In this document: piece by piece, positions 46,429 through 55,912 of the stretch
Numbering within the stretch: position 1 is the first letter of the stretch
How the letters are laid out: each line of letters opens with the position of its first letter
Assembly: GCF_002001175.1 (NCBI RefSeq)
Contig: NZ_MUNT01000006.1
Coordinates: 248,001 to 312,000, forward strand
Reading direction: 5' to 3'
Origin: Rhodanobacter sp. C03
GTDB taxonomy: Bacteria > Pseudomonadota > Gammaproteobacteria > Xanthomonadales > Rhodanobacteraceae
Length of the DNA: 64,000 nt
Made by a program: the position numbers and the translations under genes
The notes under the pieces: generated by a model
What the model saw: the letters and a program-made list of their open reading frames with translations, nothing else
Database searches by the model: none
Told to the model about the DNA's origin: nothing

Positions 46429-47523
46429 ATGAAGAGCGGCTGCCAGCGTTATAGCCAGGCCGCGGATACCTATCCCCTGTCGTCCGGCGCCGCGCAGGAA
46501 GCAGCCACGTCATTTGGAGCTGCGGTTTCGTTTTCCGGCGAACCCTTCCTTGCCGCCGATGTAGGTGGCACCCACGCGCGCATAGGGTTGATGGCGTTTC
46601 GACCGGGTCAACCCGCGCCCGTTGTGCTTGCCTACCACGTGTACAAGTGCGCCGAGTACGCGGGCCTGGAAGCCATCGTGCGCGTGTTCTGCGATGAGAA
46701 GGCGACCAAGGCGTACCGCCTTGTGCTCGCTTGCGCGGGCTTTTTGCATGAAGGCAGCGTCGTCAACAGCAACCTGCAGTGGCCGATCGTACCCGCTGCG
46801 CTCGAAAAGGCGGCGGGGCTGAACGACATCCAGGTACTCAACGATTTTGAAGCGCTGGCCTATGGCACGGCCTACCTGGATGCGAGCAGCGTCACTCCGC
46901 TGCATAACCCGCGACGGGATGAAGAAACCGCCACCGGTTCCGTGGTCATCGTGGGCCCCGGTACCGGGCTCGGCGTCGCGGTGCGTCTGCCCGGTGCACA
47001 GCCGAAGGTGCTGGCGACCGAAGCCGGGCATATCCAGCTGGCTGCTCGCGTGGGACGCGAGCAGCAGGTGCTGGCCGAGCTGACGCAAGACGACACACAT
47101 GTCCCCTATGACCATGTGTTGTCCGGTCCCGGACTGTTGCGCCTTTATGGCGCGTTATGCCGTATCAAGCAATTACCCGTCGTGTTCCACGAACCCGCCG
47201 CGATCACTGACGCGGCATGTGCTGGCACGAATGCGGTGGCGGTGGAGACCTTGCAGCTGTTCTGTGGATGGCTCGGTTCTTTCCTCGGCGATTTGGCGAT
47301 GCTGTATGGCGCCACCGGCGGCATCTACCTCGCGGGAGGGTTTCTTTCGCGCATGACCGCGTTTGTTGAAAAGAGTACGTTCACCAGTCGTTTTCTCGAC
47401 AAGGGCGTGATGCGCCCGTTTCTGCAAACCATTCCCGTCCACGTGGTGGATCACGCGCAGCTCGGTGTCATCGGTGCGGCGAGTTGGCTGATGTGTCGCG
47501 AAACAGAGGGCAAAACCGCATGA
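46429..47523 (+). CDS. Glucokinase-family sugar kinase 2 (candidate NagK-II)
   Basis: 364 residues, a clear paralog of the kinase at 39302: FLAADVGGTHARIGLM, LVLACAGFLHEGSVVNS, IQVLNDFEALAYGTAYL, IVGPGTGLGVAVRLPG, ATEAGHIQLAAR, and a C-terminal KGVMRPFLQTIPVHVV shared almost word for word. It also carries an extension of about 40 residues before the core. GlcNAc or mannose kinase activity fits the sugars released by this locus; plain glucokinase cannot be excluded. GH29 overlaps its stop by four bases. Confidence 0.85.
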   Translation: MKSGCQRYSQAADTYPLSSGAAQEAATSFGAAVSFSGEPFLAADVGGTHARIGLMAFRPGQPAPVVLAYHVYKCAEYAGLEAIVRVFCDEKATKAYRLVLACAGFLHEGSVVNSNLQWPIVPAALEKAAGLNDIQVLNDFEALAYGTAYLDASSVTPLHNPRRDEETATGSVVIVGPGTGLGVAVRLPGAQPKVLATEAGHIQLAARVGREQQVLAELTQDDTHVPYDHVLSGPGLLRLYGALCRIKQLPVVFHEPAAITDAACAGTNAVAVETLQLFCGWLGSFLGDLAMLYGATGGIYLAGGFLSRMTAFVEKSTFTSRFLDKGVMRPFLQTIPVHVVDHAQLGVIGAASWLMCRETEGKTA

Positions 47524-49187
47524 GCAAGAGACTGTCGGGAATATCGATGACAACGCGTGTGCGCAAGCTGCGCCGTGTAGGCCTATGCCTGGGCTTCGTT
47601 GTTGCGTGCTGCGGCATGACGGCCGCCGTGGCTGCCGATGGCACGCATGCCATGACGCCGCCGGATGCGGCGACGATCGAACAACAATGGGTGGCGGCCA
47701 ACCGTCCTTACGACAATGCACGCCAGGCCATCCTTGCACAGACGCACAAGGTCGCCTGGCAAGGGCCCATGCAACCGGATTGGCAGAGCCTGACCGGATA
47801 CAGCACGCCGGAATGGTATCGGGACGCCAAGTTCGGCATCTTCATCCACTGGGGCGTGTACTCGGTGGCGGCGTACAAGGGCGAGTGGTATCCGCGTCAT
47901 ATGTACGAGCGTACCGGCGAGTACGCCAACTATTACCAGCATCAGGTGGCTACCTATGGCCCGATGCCCGAGGTCGGTTACAAGGATCTGATCCCGCGCT
48001 TCAAGGCCGAGCGCTTCGATCCGCAGGCCTGGGCAAAGTTGTTCCACGAAGCCGGTGCGCGCTACGTGGTTCCGGTCGCCGAGCACCATGACGGTTTCGC
48101 CATGTACGACTCGAAGCTGTCGGACTGGACCGCGGTGAAGATGGGGCCGCACCGCGACGTGATCGGCGAACTGGCCAAGGCGATCCGCGCGCAGGGCATG
48201 AAGCTGGGCCTGTCGTCGCATCGGGCCGAGCACGACTGGTTCTATGAATACGGGCGCACGTTCAATTCCGACGTCAACGATCCGCGCTATGCCGCACTGT
48301 ATGGCCCGGCGCATCCGTCGGAATCGGCCAAGGGCGAAGACGGTCAGGAGGTCGATTGGACGTTTGTGTCCGACGCCTACCTCGACGACTGGCTGGCGCG
48401 TTCGTCCGAGATCGTGCAGGACTACCACCCGGACCTGATGTATTTCGACTGGTGGGTCGGTCAGCCGCGTTTCCGCGGCGTGCTGGCCGACTTCGTCGCG
48501 TTCTACTACAACCAGGCGGCAGCGCGGAAGCAGCCGGTCGTGCAGTTCTACAAGCTCGACGACATGCGTCCCGGCACCGGCACGATGAACATCGAGCGCG
48601 GGCAGGCGGCGGATATCCGCCAGGAGCCGTGGCAGACCGAAACCTCGGTCAGTCCCGATTCGTGGGGGTACGCCGAAGGCGATACCTACAAGTCGCCTGA
48701 CGAGATCGTGCAGTTGCTCGCCGATGTGGTCAGCAAGAACGGCAACCTGCTGCTCAACATCGGCCCCAAGGCCGACGGCACCATCCCGCCGCAGGCAACG
48801 CACATCCTGCAGGCGGTCGGTCAGTGGCTGCATACCAATGGCGAGGCGATCTACGGCACGCGGCCGTGGCGACGCTTTGGTGAAGGCCCGACCCAGGTGG
48901 TTGCCGGCACGATGGAGGACACCAAGACCAAACCATACACCGCGGAGGATTTCCGCTTCACCACGAAGGGCTCGCAGCTGTACGCCATCGAGATGGCGTG
49001 GCCGACGACGGGCCATGCGCTGATCCATTCGATCGGCCCGGCAATGAAGGTCACTTCGGTGACATCGTTGGCGACCGGCAAGCCGGTCGTCTTCAAACAA
49101 CAGCCTGATGGCCTGAGCCTCGATTTGCCGGCGCAGCCGGCCGGTGCGCATGTCTATGCGTATCGCATCGGGATGGAAAGTCTCTGA
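47520..49187 (+). CDS. GH29 alpha-L-fucosidase (subfamily A-like), exported
   Basis: 555 residues. Signal peptide VGLCLGFVVACCGMTAAVAA, then the barrel WYRDAKFGIFIHWGVYSVAA, EWYPRHMY, YVVPVAEHHDGFAMYDSKLS and the nucleophile Asp in DLMYFDWWVGQPRF. WQTETSVSPDSWGY and LLADVVSKNGNLLLNIGPKA are classic GH29-A stretches. A beta-sandwich closes the protein. Together with the GH29 gene at 28581 it gives two fucosidases of different subfamilies, perhaps for core versus antennary fucose. ATG overlaps the kinase stop (ATGA). Confidence 0.93.
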   Translation: MSKRLSGISMTTRVRKLRRVGLCLGFVVACCGMTAAVAADGTHAMTPPDAATIEQQWVAANRPYDNARQAILAQTHKVAWQGPMQPDWQSLTGYSTPEWYRDAKFGIFIHWGVYSVAAYKGEWYPRHMYERTGEYANYYQHQVATYGPMPEVGYKDLIPRFKAERFDPQAWAKLFHEAGARYVVPVAEHHDGFAMYDSKLSDWTAVKMGPHRDVIGELAKAIRAQGMKLGLSSHRAEHDWFYEYGRTFNSDVNDPRYAALYGPAHPSESAKGEDGQEVDWTFVSDAYLDDWLARSSEIVQDYHPDLMYFDWWVGQPRFRGVLADFVAFYYNQAAARKQPVVQFYKLDDMRPGTGTMNIERGQAADIRQEPWQTETSVSPDSWGYAEGDTYKSPDEIVQLLADVVSKNGNLLLNIGPKADGTIPPQATHILQAVGQWLHTNGEAIYGTRPWRRFGEGPTQVVAGTMEDTKTKPYTAEDFRFTTKGSQLYAIEMAWPTTGHALIHSIGPAMKVTSVTSLATGKPVVFKQQPDGLSLDLPAQPAGAHVYAYRIGMESL

Positions 49188-50296
49188 TGCGGATGCCTGC
49201 GACCATGATGAAACACCTCTTAGTCCTGCTGTGCCTGATCCTGCCGTTCGGTGCATCCGCCCATGCGCCGAGTGCGCTGTTCTACATGCTGGACTCGCAG
49301 AAATCGATCGACTCGTTCGTGCATCACGCCGACAAGATCGATGTGCTGGTGCCGACCTGGTACAACGTGGACGAGGACGGTCTGGTCTCCGGACAACCCA
49401 ATCCCTACGTGATGCAGGTTGCCAAGACGAACGGCGTGGCGGTGATGCCGATCGTTTCGACGGGTGGCGATCGTGCGAAATTCCATCAATTGCTGGGCAA
49501 CGAGAAGGCCAAGCAGGCGATGATCGCCTCGCTCATCGAGCAGGCTACGCTGCACGGCTTCAGCGGCTTCCAGTTCGATTTCGAGAACATCGCCTGGACC
49601 GATCGCGACGCGCTGACGTTGTTGACGAAGCAGACAGCCGAGGCGCTGCACAAGCATGGCCTGCAGTTGTCGATGGCCGTGGTACCCAATGCTCCTGGCT
49701 ACGCAGGTGGCGGCGCCTTCAGCAAATGGATGTGGGAATACTGGCGCGGCGCCTACGATCTGAAAGCGCTTGCCAAGGTGCTGGACCTGGTCTGCCTGAT
49801 GACCTACGACCAGCATACGCGCTGGACCACGCCCGGCCCGGTGGCTGGCATGCCATGGACCATGCAGCACCTGAAATACGCGCTTGCGGTGGTGCCGAAG
49901 GACAAGCTCTCGCTGGGTATCCCGCTGTACGGCTACCACTGGTATGCCGGCGACCCGGTGCGCGCGGATGGCAAGGAGTCGTCGAACATTTCGGCCGACT
50001 ACATCGACGCCGACGCATCGCTGCCATTGGCCAAGCAATACGGCGCCACGGTGCAGTGGGATCCGGTCGAACACGAATCCTGGTTCTACTTCTATCGCGA
50101 CCAGATGCGCGAGTGGGTATTCCTGCCCGACGCGCATGCTTTCCGCGATCGCTATGCGGTGGTGAAGCAGTACAACCTGCAGGGATTCTGTTCCTGGGTA
50201 CTGGGAGCGGAAGATCCGCAGATTTGGGATGAATTACCTGCAACCCGGCGTCGTTCGTCTCAGGCCAGTTCGGCATCTTCATCCAGACAGCAGTAA
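49187..50296 (+). CDS. GH18 family enzyme (endo-GlcNAcase/chitobiase-like), exported
   Basis: 369 residues with signal peptide (MMKHLLVLLCLILPFGASA). The barrel contains KIDVLVPTWYNVDEDGLV, the catalytic strand GFSGFQFDFENI, LDLVCLMTYDQHT and LSLGIPLYGYHWY. Compared with the usual DGxDxDxE, only the last Asp and the catalytic Glu remain (SGFQFDFE), as in divergent GH18 members acting on GlcNAc2 or peptidoglycan. Cleavage of the chitobiose core is the likely job. One-base overlap (TGATG) with GH29. A Ser/Arg-rich tail ends the protein. Confidence 0.87.
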   Translation: MRMPATMMKHLLVLLCLILPFGASAHAPSALFYMLDSQKSIDSFVHHADKIDVLVPTWYNVDEDGLVSGQPNPYVMQVAKTNGVAVMPIVSTGGDRAKFHQLLGNEKAKQAMIASLIEQATLHGFSGFQFDFENIAWTDRDALTLLTKQTAEALHKHGLQLSMAVVPNAPGYAGGGAFSKWMWEYWRGAYDLKALAKVLDLVCLMTYDQHTRWTTPGPVAGMPWTMQHLKYALAVVPKDKLSLGIPLYGYHWYAGDPVRADGKESSNISADYIDADASLPLAKQYGATVQWDPVEHESWFYFYRDQMREWVFLPDAHAFRDRYAVVKQYNLQGFCSWVLGAEDPQIWDELPATRRRSSQASSASSSRQQ

Positions 50297-50478
50297 CCGA
50301 GGGCGTGGAGGAGGGTTGAAGGCGGCGTTTGATTTGGATCGATACAGATGTTCATGAGGCCTTCCGTCGAAGATCCGGATGCGTCGAGTGGAAGGTGGCG
50401 GCAGGTGGTTTATCGGCTCCGGGTTTGGGGACCCGGGGTTTCACATCACAGATCAGTTTCAACGGGGAGAGGGCAACC
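50297..50478 (+). promoter_or_regulatory. Leader region of the TonB-dependent receptor gene
   Basis: 182 bases. TTTGGATC|GATACAGA (50333-50348) resembles the LacI-type palindrome at 21232, with 6 of 8 arm positions matching. It is a weak candidate second operator. Confidence 0.3.
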
Positions 50479-53400
50479 ATGAGCAAGATCCGTTTTCATC
50501 GAAGCGTATTGGCCAGTGCACTGGCACTGGCACTGTTCGGGCCACAGGCATACGCGCAGACATCGACGCAGGATGCGTCAACTGCGCCACCATCGAATAC
50601 GCAACAAGGCCAGCAGGACGAATCGTCAAAGAAGGCCACTAAACTACAGGCAGTCACCGTCACCGGCTCGATGATTCCACGCGTGGAGATCGAAGGGCCG
50701 ACCCCCGTGGTTTCCATTACCGGCTTGCAGATCAAGCAGCAGGGCTTCACCACGCTGTGGGAATTCCTGGATTCGCTGCCGCAGATGGGCCAGCCGCCGC
50801 AGGATCCGGCCAGTTGGGGGGCCACCGCGGTGAATGCGCGCCCGGTGAATCTGCGCAACCTGGGTGCGGGCTTCAGCCTGCTGCTGATTAACGGCGTTCG
50901 CGTGGTGGATTACCCGCAGCCGCTGGGCGCGCAGAGCAGCTTCCAGAACTACGCAAACCTGCCTAGCGGCATGATCGACCATGTCGAGATCCTGGCCTCC
51001 GGCGCCTCGTCGATCTACGGTTCGGATGCGGTGGCGGGCGTGGTCAACGTGATCCTGAAGAAGAACTATCAGGGTGACGATCTGCAGGTCACCGGCGGCG
51101 GCGCCACCCGTGGCGGCCGTTCCTATGGCGACATCAACTTCTTCGGCGGCAAGTCCGGCGAAAACTGGCACATTCTCTACAACGTGGAGAAGTCCAACCG
51201 CACGGCCTTGTGGGGCAGCGATCGTCCGTACCAGGATTCGGTATCCGATGCAGCCTATGGTGCCTGGAACCCGGCCGACCGCATGTTCGGCTACCAGTAC
51301 GATGCGTCCGGCGCCATCGCCCTCTCCGCGACGAACGGCAATGGCCAGTACATCACGCCGCCGGCGGGCACCTGCGGCAAGTTCAGCAACTCGCAGTTGA
51401 GCCAGTCGCACAGCGTCAGCACCAGCGGCACCCAGATCACCGGAACGACCGACAACGGTTCCTTCTGCTCGCAGCCCAACCTGTTCCAGAACTGGGTGCT
51501 GACGCCGGGCAGCCGCACCAACAACGGTTACCTGGCCGGCGAATACGATTTCAGCAATGGCCTGCAACTCTACGGTTCGGCGGCCCTGTACGACTCGGTG
51601 GGTATCTCCCAGACCCAGTTGCCCTTCTTTGGCTACGGCAGCCCGTTCTATGACTCGACCACGGGGCAAACCATCAATGCGCTCGACCGCCAGCTGACCG
51701 CGCAGGAAATCGGCACGTCCGCCAATACCCATGACCGCGAGCAGAACTGGAACATCACGGCCGGCCTGCGTGGCACCATGTTCGACGGCAACTTCAACTG
51801 GGACTTCAGCCTCAATAGCCAGAAGTACATCGTGCGCGAGGACTTTACGGGCATGGACCAGGCGGCCATGAACAACTTCTTCCTCGGCCAGCAGACGGGA
51901 ACCACCGCCGGTGGGCTGCCCATCTATGCCATCAACTGGCAGCGCTTCTGGAACCCCATCACGCCGCAGCAATACAGCCAGTTCGCGGTCAATGGTGAGA
52001 ACACGGCGGAGTCGTCGCTGAACCAGGCGCAGTTCCGCGTCAACGGCGACCTGTTCAAGTTCCCGTGGGTGGACGAGTCGGTGGGTTGGGCAGCCGTGCT
52101 GGAAGCTGCGGACAACGATTTCCTGCTGTCGCCGGATCCGCGCGAGGCCAACTCCGCCACCTTCGTGGATCCGTTCTATAACGACAACTTTGGCGGCGGC
52201 AGCCGCCAGCGCTTTTCGCTGGGCACCGAGTTCCGCGTGCCGATCGTGAACTCGCTGACCTGGACCATCTCCGGCCGCCTCGACAAGTACCACGACGCCA
52301 GCAGCGCCGACATTGCCCGCACCTGGGGCACCGGCCTCGAATGGCGTCCGTTCGACAGCCTGCTGATCCGCGGCAGCTATGGCACCAATTTCAAGGCGCC
52401 GGACATGGCGGCGGTCTACCAGGGCGGCTCCGTCGTACCACAAGGCATTTACGAGGATAATCTGCAGTGCATCAACGCCATCAAGGCGGGCAACACCTCG
52501 AGCACCTGGTGCAACGGCGTTATTCAACGTCCCCAGTCGCAGTGGTACGAGCAAAAAACGGTCGGCGGCCCGGACCTGGTGCCGGAGACCGGCCACTCCT
52601 GGACCTATGGTTTCGTGTGGCAGGTTCCGGGCGTGGAGGGTCTGTCGGTGTCTGCCGACTACTGGCACATGGGCGTGGACAACGCCATCGAGTACATCAG
52701 CCAGAGTACCGTGCTCCAGGACGAGGCTGGCTGCCTTACCGGCTATCAGGCGGACGGCTCAACGGGTTTGTCGCCGTACACCGCGCACGCACAGGGATCG
52801 GCGTATTGCCAGATGGTGATAGCGGATGTGCAGCGCAATGCGGCAGGCCAAATCACCTCAGTGCAATCCGGACCGATCAACGAGGCCTCGCTGTACGTGA
52901 GCGGTGTCGATGCCTCGCTGCAGTACAGGCTGAATACCGAGGATTACGGCAATTTCACCACCGGCGTCAACTACACCGACAACCTCGCGTACAAGCAGCG
53001 CGTGCTGGCTTCCGACCCGTTGCTGAACACTCGCTACAACAATGTGGCGAGCAGGGTCACCTGGATCGGCACCTGGCAAAAGGGCGACTGGAACGCGTCG
53101 CTCTCCGGTTTGCGCGATGGCCGCATGCGCGCGCCAGGCTACGGCAACTGCAACACGCTGCCCAATGGCATCCAACCGAGCCCGGTGACTGTCGTCAGCC
53201 CCGACGGGACGACGGTCGATACCGGCGCCTGCCAGATCGGCGGGGCAAACGTCGCCGACACCGTGTACTACGGCCATGTGCCGACGTGGATCACCTGGAG
53301 CGGCTCGATCGGCTGGCAGATCAACCCGGATACCAAGCTGAGCTTCACCGTGTCCAACATCTTCAACAAGGTCTCTTCGATCCCGTACTACGCCGGCGGC

Positions 53401-53484
53401 TTCGAGTTCGTCACGACGGGGCAGACCGGCAGTGAATACAACGGTCGTGAATTGTTCCTGACTTTCGACTACAAATTTGATTGA
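50479..53484 (+). CDS. TonB-dependent outer-membrane receptor
   Basis: 1001 residues. Signal peptide SVLASALALALFGPQAYAQ, a Gln/Ser/Thr-rich linker, then the TonB-box-like LQAVTVTGSMIPR and the plug (LEFLDSLPQ-type helix; NLRNLGAGFSLLLINGVRVV; GMIDHVEILASGASSIYGSD followed by AVAGVVNVILKK). The rest is a 22-strand barrel with wide loops, ending FLTFDYKFD. It is the likely importer of N-glycans or large fragments across the outer membrane. GGGGAGAGGG precedes ATG 50479. No FecIR-type sigma/anti-sigma pair nearby. Confidence 0.93.
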   Translation: MSKIRFHRSVLASALALALFGPQAYAQTSTQDASTAPPSNTQQGQQDESSKKATKLQAVTVTGSMIPRVEIEGPTPVVSITGLQIKQQGFTTLWEFLDSLPQMGQPPQDPASWGATAVNARPVNLRNLGAGFSLLLINGVRVVDYPQPLGAQSSFQNYANLPSGMIDHVEILASGASSIYGSDAVAGVVNVILKKNYQGDDLQVTGGGATRGGRSYGDINFFGGKSGENWHILYNVEKSNRTALWGSDRPYQDSVSDAAYGAWNPADRMFGYQYDASGAIALSATNGNGQYITPPAGTCGKFSNSQLSQSHSVSTSGTQITGTTDNGSFCSQPNLFQNWVLTPGSRTNNGYLAGEYDFSNGLQLYGSAALYDSVGISQTQLPFFGYGSPFYDSTTGQTINALDRQLTAQEIGTSANTHDREQNWNITAGLRGTMFDGNFNWDFSLNSQKYIVREDFTGMDQAAMNNFFLGQQTGTTAGGLPIYAINWQRFWNPITPQQYSQFAVNGENTAESSLNQAQFRVNGDLFKFPWVDESVGWAAVLEAADNDFLLSPDPREANSATFVDPFYNDNFGGGSRQRFSLGTEFRVPIVNSLTWTISGRLDKYHDASSADIARTWGTGLEWRPFDSLLIRGSYGTNFKAPDMAAVYQGGSVVPQGIYEDNLQCINAIKAGNTSSTWCNGVIQRPQSQWYEQKTVGGPDLVPETGHSWTYGFVWQVPGVEGLSVSADYWHMGVDNAIEYISQSTVLQDEAGCLTGYQADGSTGLSPYTAHAQGSAYCQMVIADVQRNAAGQITSVQSGPINEASLYVSGVDASLQYRLNTEDYGNFTTGVNYTDNLAYKQRVLASDPLLNTRYNNVASRVTWIGTWQKGDWNASLSGLRDGRMRAPGYGNCNTLPNGIQPSPVTVVSPDGTTVDTGACQIGGANVADTVYYGHVPTWITWSGSIGWQINPDTKLSFTVSNIFNKVSSIPYYAGGFEFVTTGQTGSEYNGRELFLTFDYKFD

Positions 53485-53554
53485 AGCGGGCTCGATTGAA
53501 GGTGACTTGAGCGGTTCTGCCTGATCGAGGCATGACTCGATTGAGTCTGTTCAA

Positions 53555-53587
53555 CTGTTCGGCCCCAGCATTGTCGGGGCCGAACAG
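53555..53587 (+). terminator. Hairpin between the receptor and GH20 genes
   Basis: A perfect 12-bp stem CTGTTCGGCCCC / GGGGCCGAACAG with a nine-base loop, 43 bases before the GH20 start. There is no T run, so it may be a partial terminator or a 3'-stabilising stem for the receptor mRNA. Confidence 0.6.
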
Positions 53588-53629
53588 CGCTTGACGGCAA
53601 GCCGTCCCTTGAAATGGGTGGAGTTCACA

Positions 53630-55837
53630 ATGTTCAAAACCCTTGCGACCTGGTGGCTTCTGCTTTCCGTCCTGCTGGCAGGTGCCTGCAGTGCGAGCGA
53701 TATCTCGATCATCCCGAAGCCACAGAAGATTGAGGTCGGCGAGGATAGCTATCGGCTGGATGCGCATACCGGCATCGTTGCTCCCGACGAAGCGCGTTCG
53801 CGCGAGATCGCCTCGTTCCTGCGCGATGCGCTCCACGAGCAGACCGGCATCGTGCTGACCCGGAGGGCGTCCGCGCACGACATCACGCTGAAGATCGACT
53901 CGTCCGTGCACGGCGACGAGGCGTACCGACTGGAGGTGACACAGCAACACGTCACGATCAGTGCGGCGACCGACAAGGGTCTGTTCTGGGGTGTGCAGAC
54001 ACTGCGGCAATTGTTGCCGCTTGGAAAAAGCACGTCGTTGCAGATTCCCGCCGTGCGCATCGAGGATGCACCGGCGTTCGCCTATCGCGGTTTCATGCTC
54101 GACGTCGGGCGGCACTTCTATCCGGTTGCCTTTATCGAGAAGCAGCTCGATCTGCTCAGCTACTACAAGATCAACGTTTTCCACTGGCACCTGACGGACG
54201 ATCAGGGCTGGCGTATCCAGATCAAGCGTTATCCGAAGCTCACCGACGTCGGTGCGTGGCGCACCGAGGCGGACGGCAGTCGCTACGGCGGCTTCTACAC
54301 ACAGGCGCAGATCCGCGACGTGGTCGCATACGCGCGCCGACGCAACATCACGGTGATCCCGGAGATCGAGATGCCGGGGCACAGCATGGCAGCGCTGGCG
54401 GCATATCCGGAGCTGTCATGCACCGGGAAACCCTTGGCCGTACCGACGACCTGGGGTGTATTCAAGGACATCGACTGCGTGGGCGACGCGGGTACCTTCA
54501 CCTTTCTTCAGAACGTGCTGGATGAGGTGATTCCGCTGTTCCCCGCGTCGTACGTGCACATTGGCGGCGACGAGGTACCCAAGGACCGCTGGCACGACTG
54601 CGCGTCCTGTCAGCAGCTGATGCACGCGCAGGGGCTCAAGGACGAGGAAGGCCTGCAAAGCTATTTCATCCAGCGCATCCAGCATTACCTTGCCGGCAAG
54701 GGCAAGACCCTGATGGGCTGGGACGAGATTCTCGAAGGCGGCGCCGACAGGAACGCCATCATCGAGATCTGGCGCGGCGAGGTCGAGGGCCGCAAGGCAC
54801 TCGCCAGCGGCAACCGCATCATCAACGCAGGACCGTTCTATCTGGACTCGCCCACCGCAGGGCTCGGCGTGAAGAAGATCTACGCGACCGATCCCCGTCA
54901 GGGTTATGCCGATGCACCGACCGGGCTGTTCCTCGGTGCCGAGGCGCCGTTGTGGAGCGAGCGTGCCACGCCGCTGAACGCGGAAAGCAAACTGTATCCG
55001 CGCATGCTGGCGTTCGCCGAAATCACCTGGAACGACGGTCCGCGCGACTACGCCGATTTCGAGCGGCGCCTGCAGGCGCAATACCTCGTGCTCGACGCTC
55101 GGGGGGTGAACTATGGCGCGGAAGACCAGGACCTGGCCACGTTCCACCTCGCGCCCGGCCCGCACGGCGGCTGGTTGCTGCAGGCCACCAGCGGCCTGCC
55201 TGGTCTGGTCTTCCACTACAGCACTGACGGCAGCGATCCGACGCAGGATTCTCCCGAATTCACCGACACACTGGCGATCCAGCATGCCGGCACGCTGCAG
55301 GTGACGCCGTTCCGCCACGGCCGCGCGATGGACCTGCCGACCCGCTTCACCACGATCGACAACCTGGCAGCAGGCAAGCCGATCACCTACGCACAGCCAC
55401 CGAGCCCGCACTACAGCGGTGCGGCCAACACGCTGGACGACGGGTTGCTCGGCAGCGACAACTTCCATGACGGCCAATGGGTCGGCTGGGAGGGGGGCGA
55501 TCTCGATGCCAGCATCGACCTGCAGCAACCGACCCGACTGCACGGCATCGCGGTGGATTTCATGCAGCAGAGTGGTTCGTGGGTGCTGTTGCCGAAGCAG
55601 GTAACGTTCTACGTGTCGTCCGATGGCCAGCACTGGTCGCAACTCTATGCAAGGACGCTCAAGGTCGACGCCGGCGATGCACGTCCGCTGGTGCAACGCA
55701 TCGAGTTCAGCAGTCCCGTACCGATCAGTGCACGCTATGTCCGCGTTAAGGCGGAGAACTATGGCCCCCTGCCGTCCGACAGCGCGGGTGCTGGCCACAA
55801 CGCGTGGTTGTTCACCGATGAAATCATGTTGCACTGA
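53630..55837 (+). CDS. GH20 beta-N-acetylhexosaminidase with C-terminal discoidin-type module
   Basis: 735 residues. The signal sequence TWWLLLSVLLAGACSASD ends in a lipobox-like AGAC, so it may be a lipoprotein. The GH20b domain is followed by the barrel: FAYRGFMLDVGRHFYP, INVFHWHLTDDQGWRI, PEIEMPGHSMAALAAYPEL, the catalytic pair in YVHIGGDEVPKDRW, and LMGWDEILEGG. Residues ~590-735 (ANTLDDGLLGSDNFHDGQWV) form an F5/8-type module. It removes terminal GlcNAc from N-glycan antennae or from chitobiose. GGTGGAG lies before ATG 53630. Confidence 0.95.
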   Translation: MFKTLATWWLLLSVLLAGACSASDISIIPKPQKIEVGEDSYRLDAHTGIVAPDEARSREIASFLRDALHEQTGIVLTRRASAHDITLKIDSSVHGDEAYRLEVTQQHVTISAATDKGLFWGVQTLRQLLPLGKSTSLQIPAVRIEDAPAFAYRGFMLDVGRHFYPVAFIEKQLDLLSYYKINVFHWHLTDDQGWRIQIKRYPKLTDVGAWRTEADGSRYGGFYTQAQIRDVVAYARRRNITVIPEIEMPGHSMAALAAYPELSCTGKPLAVPTTWGVFKDIDCVGDAGTFTFLQNVLDEVIPLFPASYVHIGGDEVPKDRWHDCASCQQLMHAQGLKDEEGLQSYFIQRIQHYLAGKGKTLMGWDEILEGGADRNAIIEIWRGEVEGRKALASGNRIINAGPFYLDSPTAGLGVKKIYATDPRQGYADAPTGLFLGAEAPLWSERATPLNAESKLYPRMLAFAEITWNDGPRDYADFERRLQAQYLVLDARGVNYGAEDQDLATFHLAPGPHGGWLLQATSGLPGLVFHYSTDGSDPTQDSPEFTDTLAIQHAGTLQVTPFRHGRAMDLPTRFTTIDNLAAGKPITYAQPPSPHYSGAANTLDDGLLGSDNFHDGQWVGWEGGDLDASIDLQQPTRLHGIAVDFMQQSGSWVLLPKQVTFYVSSDGQHWSQLYARTLKVDAGDARPLVQRIEFSSPVPISARYVRVKAENYGPLPSDSAGAGHNAWLFTDEIMLH

Positions 55838-55912
55838 GCCGCATGGTGCCTATTTTCAGTAACCTGGAAGACTCCAGACAATGAGCCATGATCCGCTCGA
55901 TATCGAGTGTAG

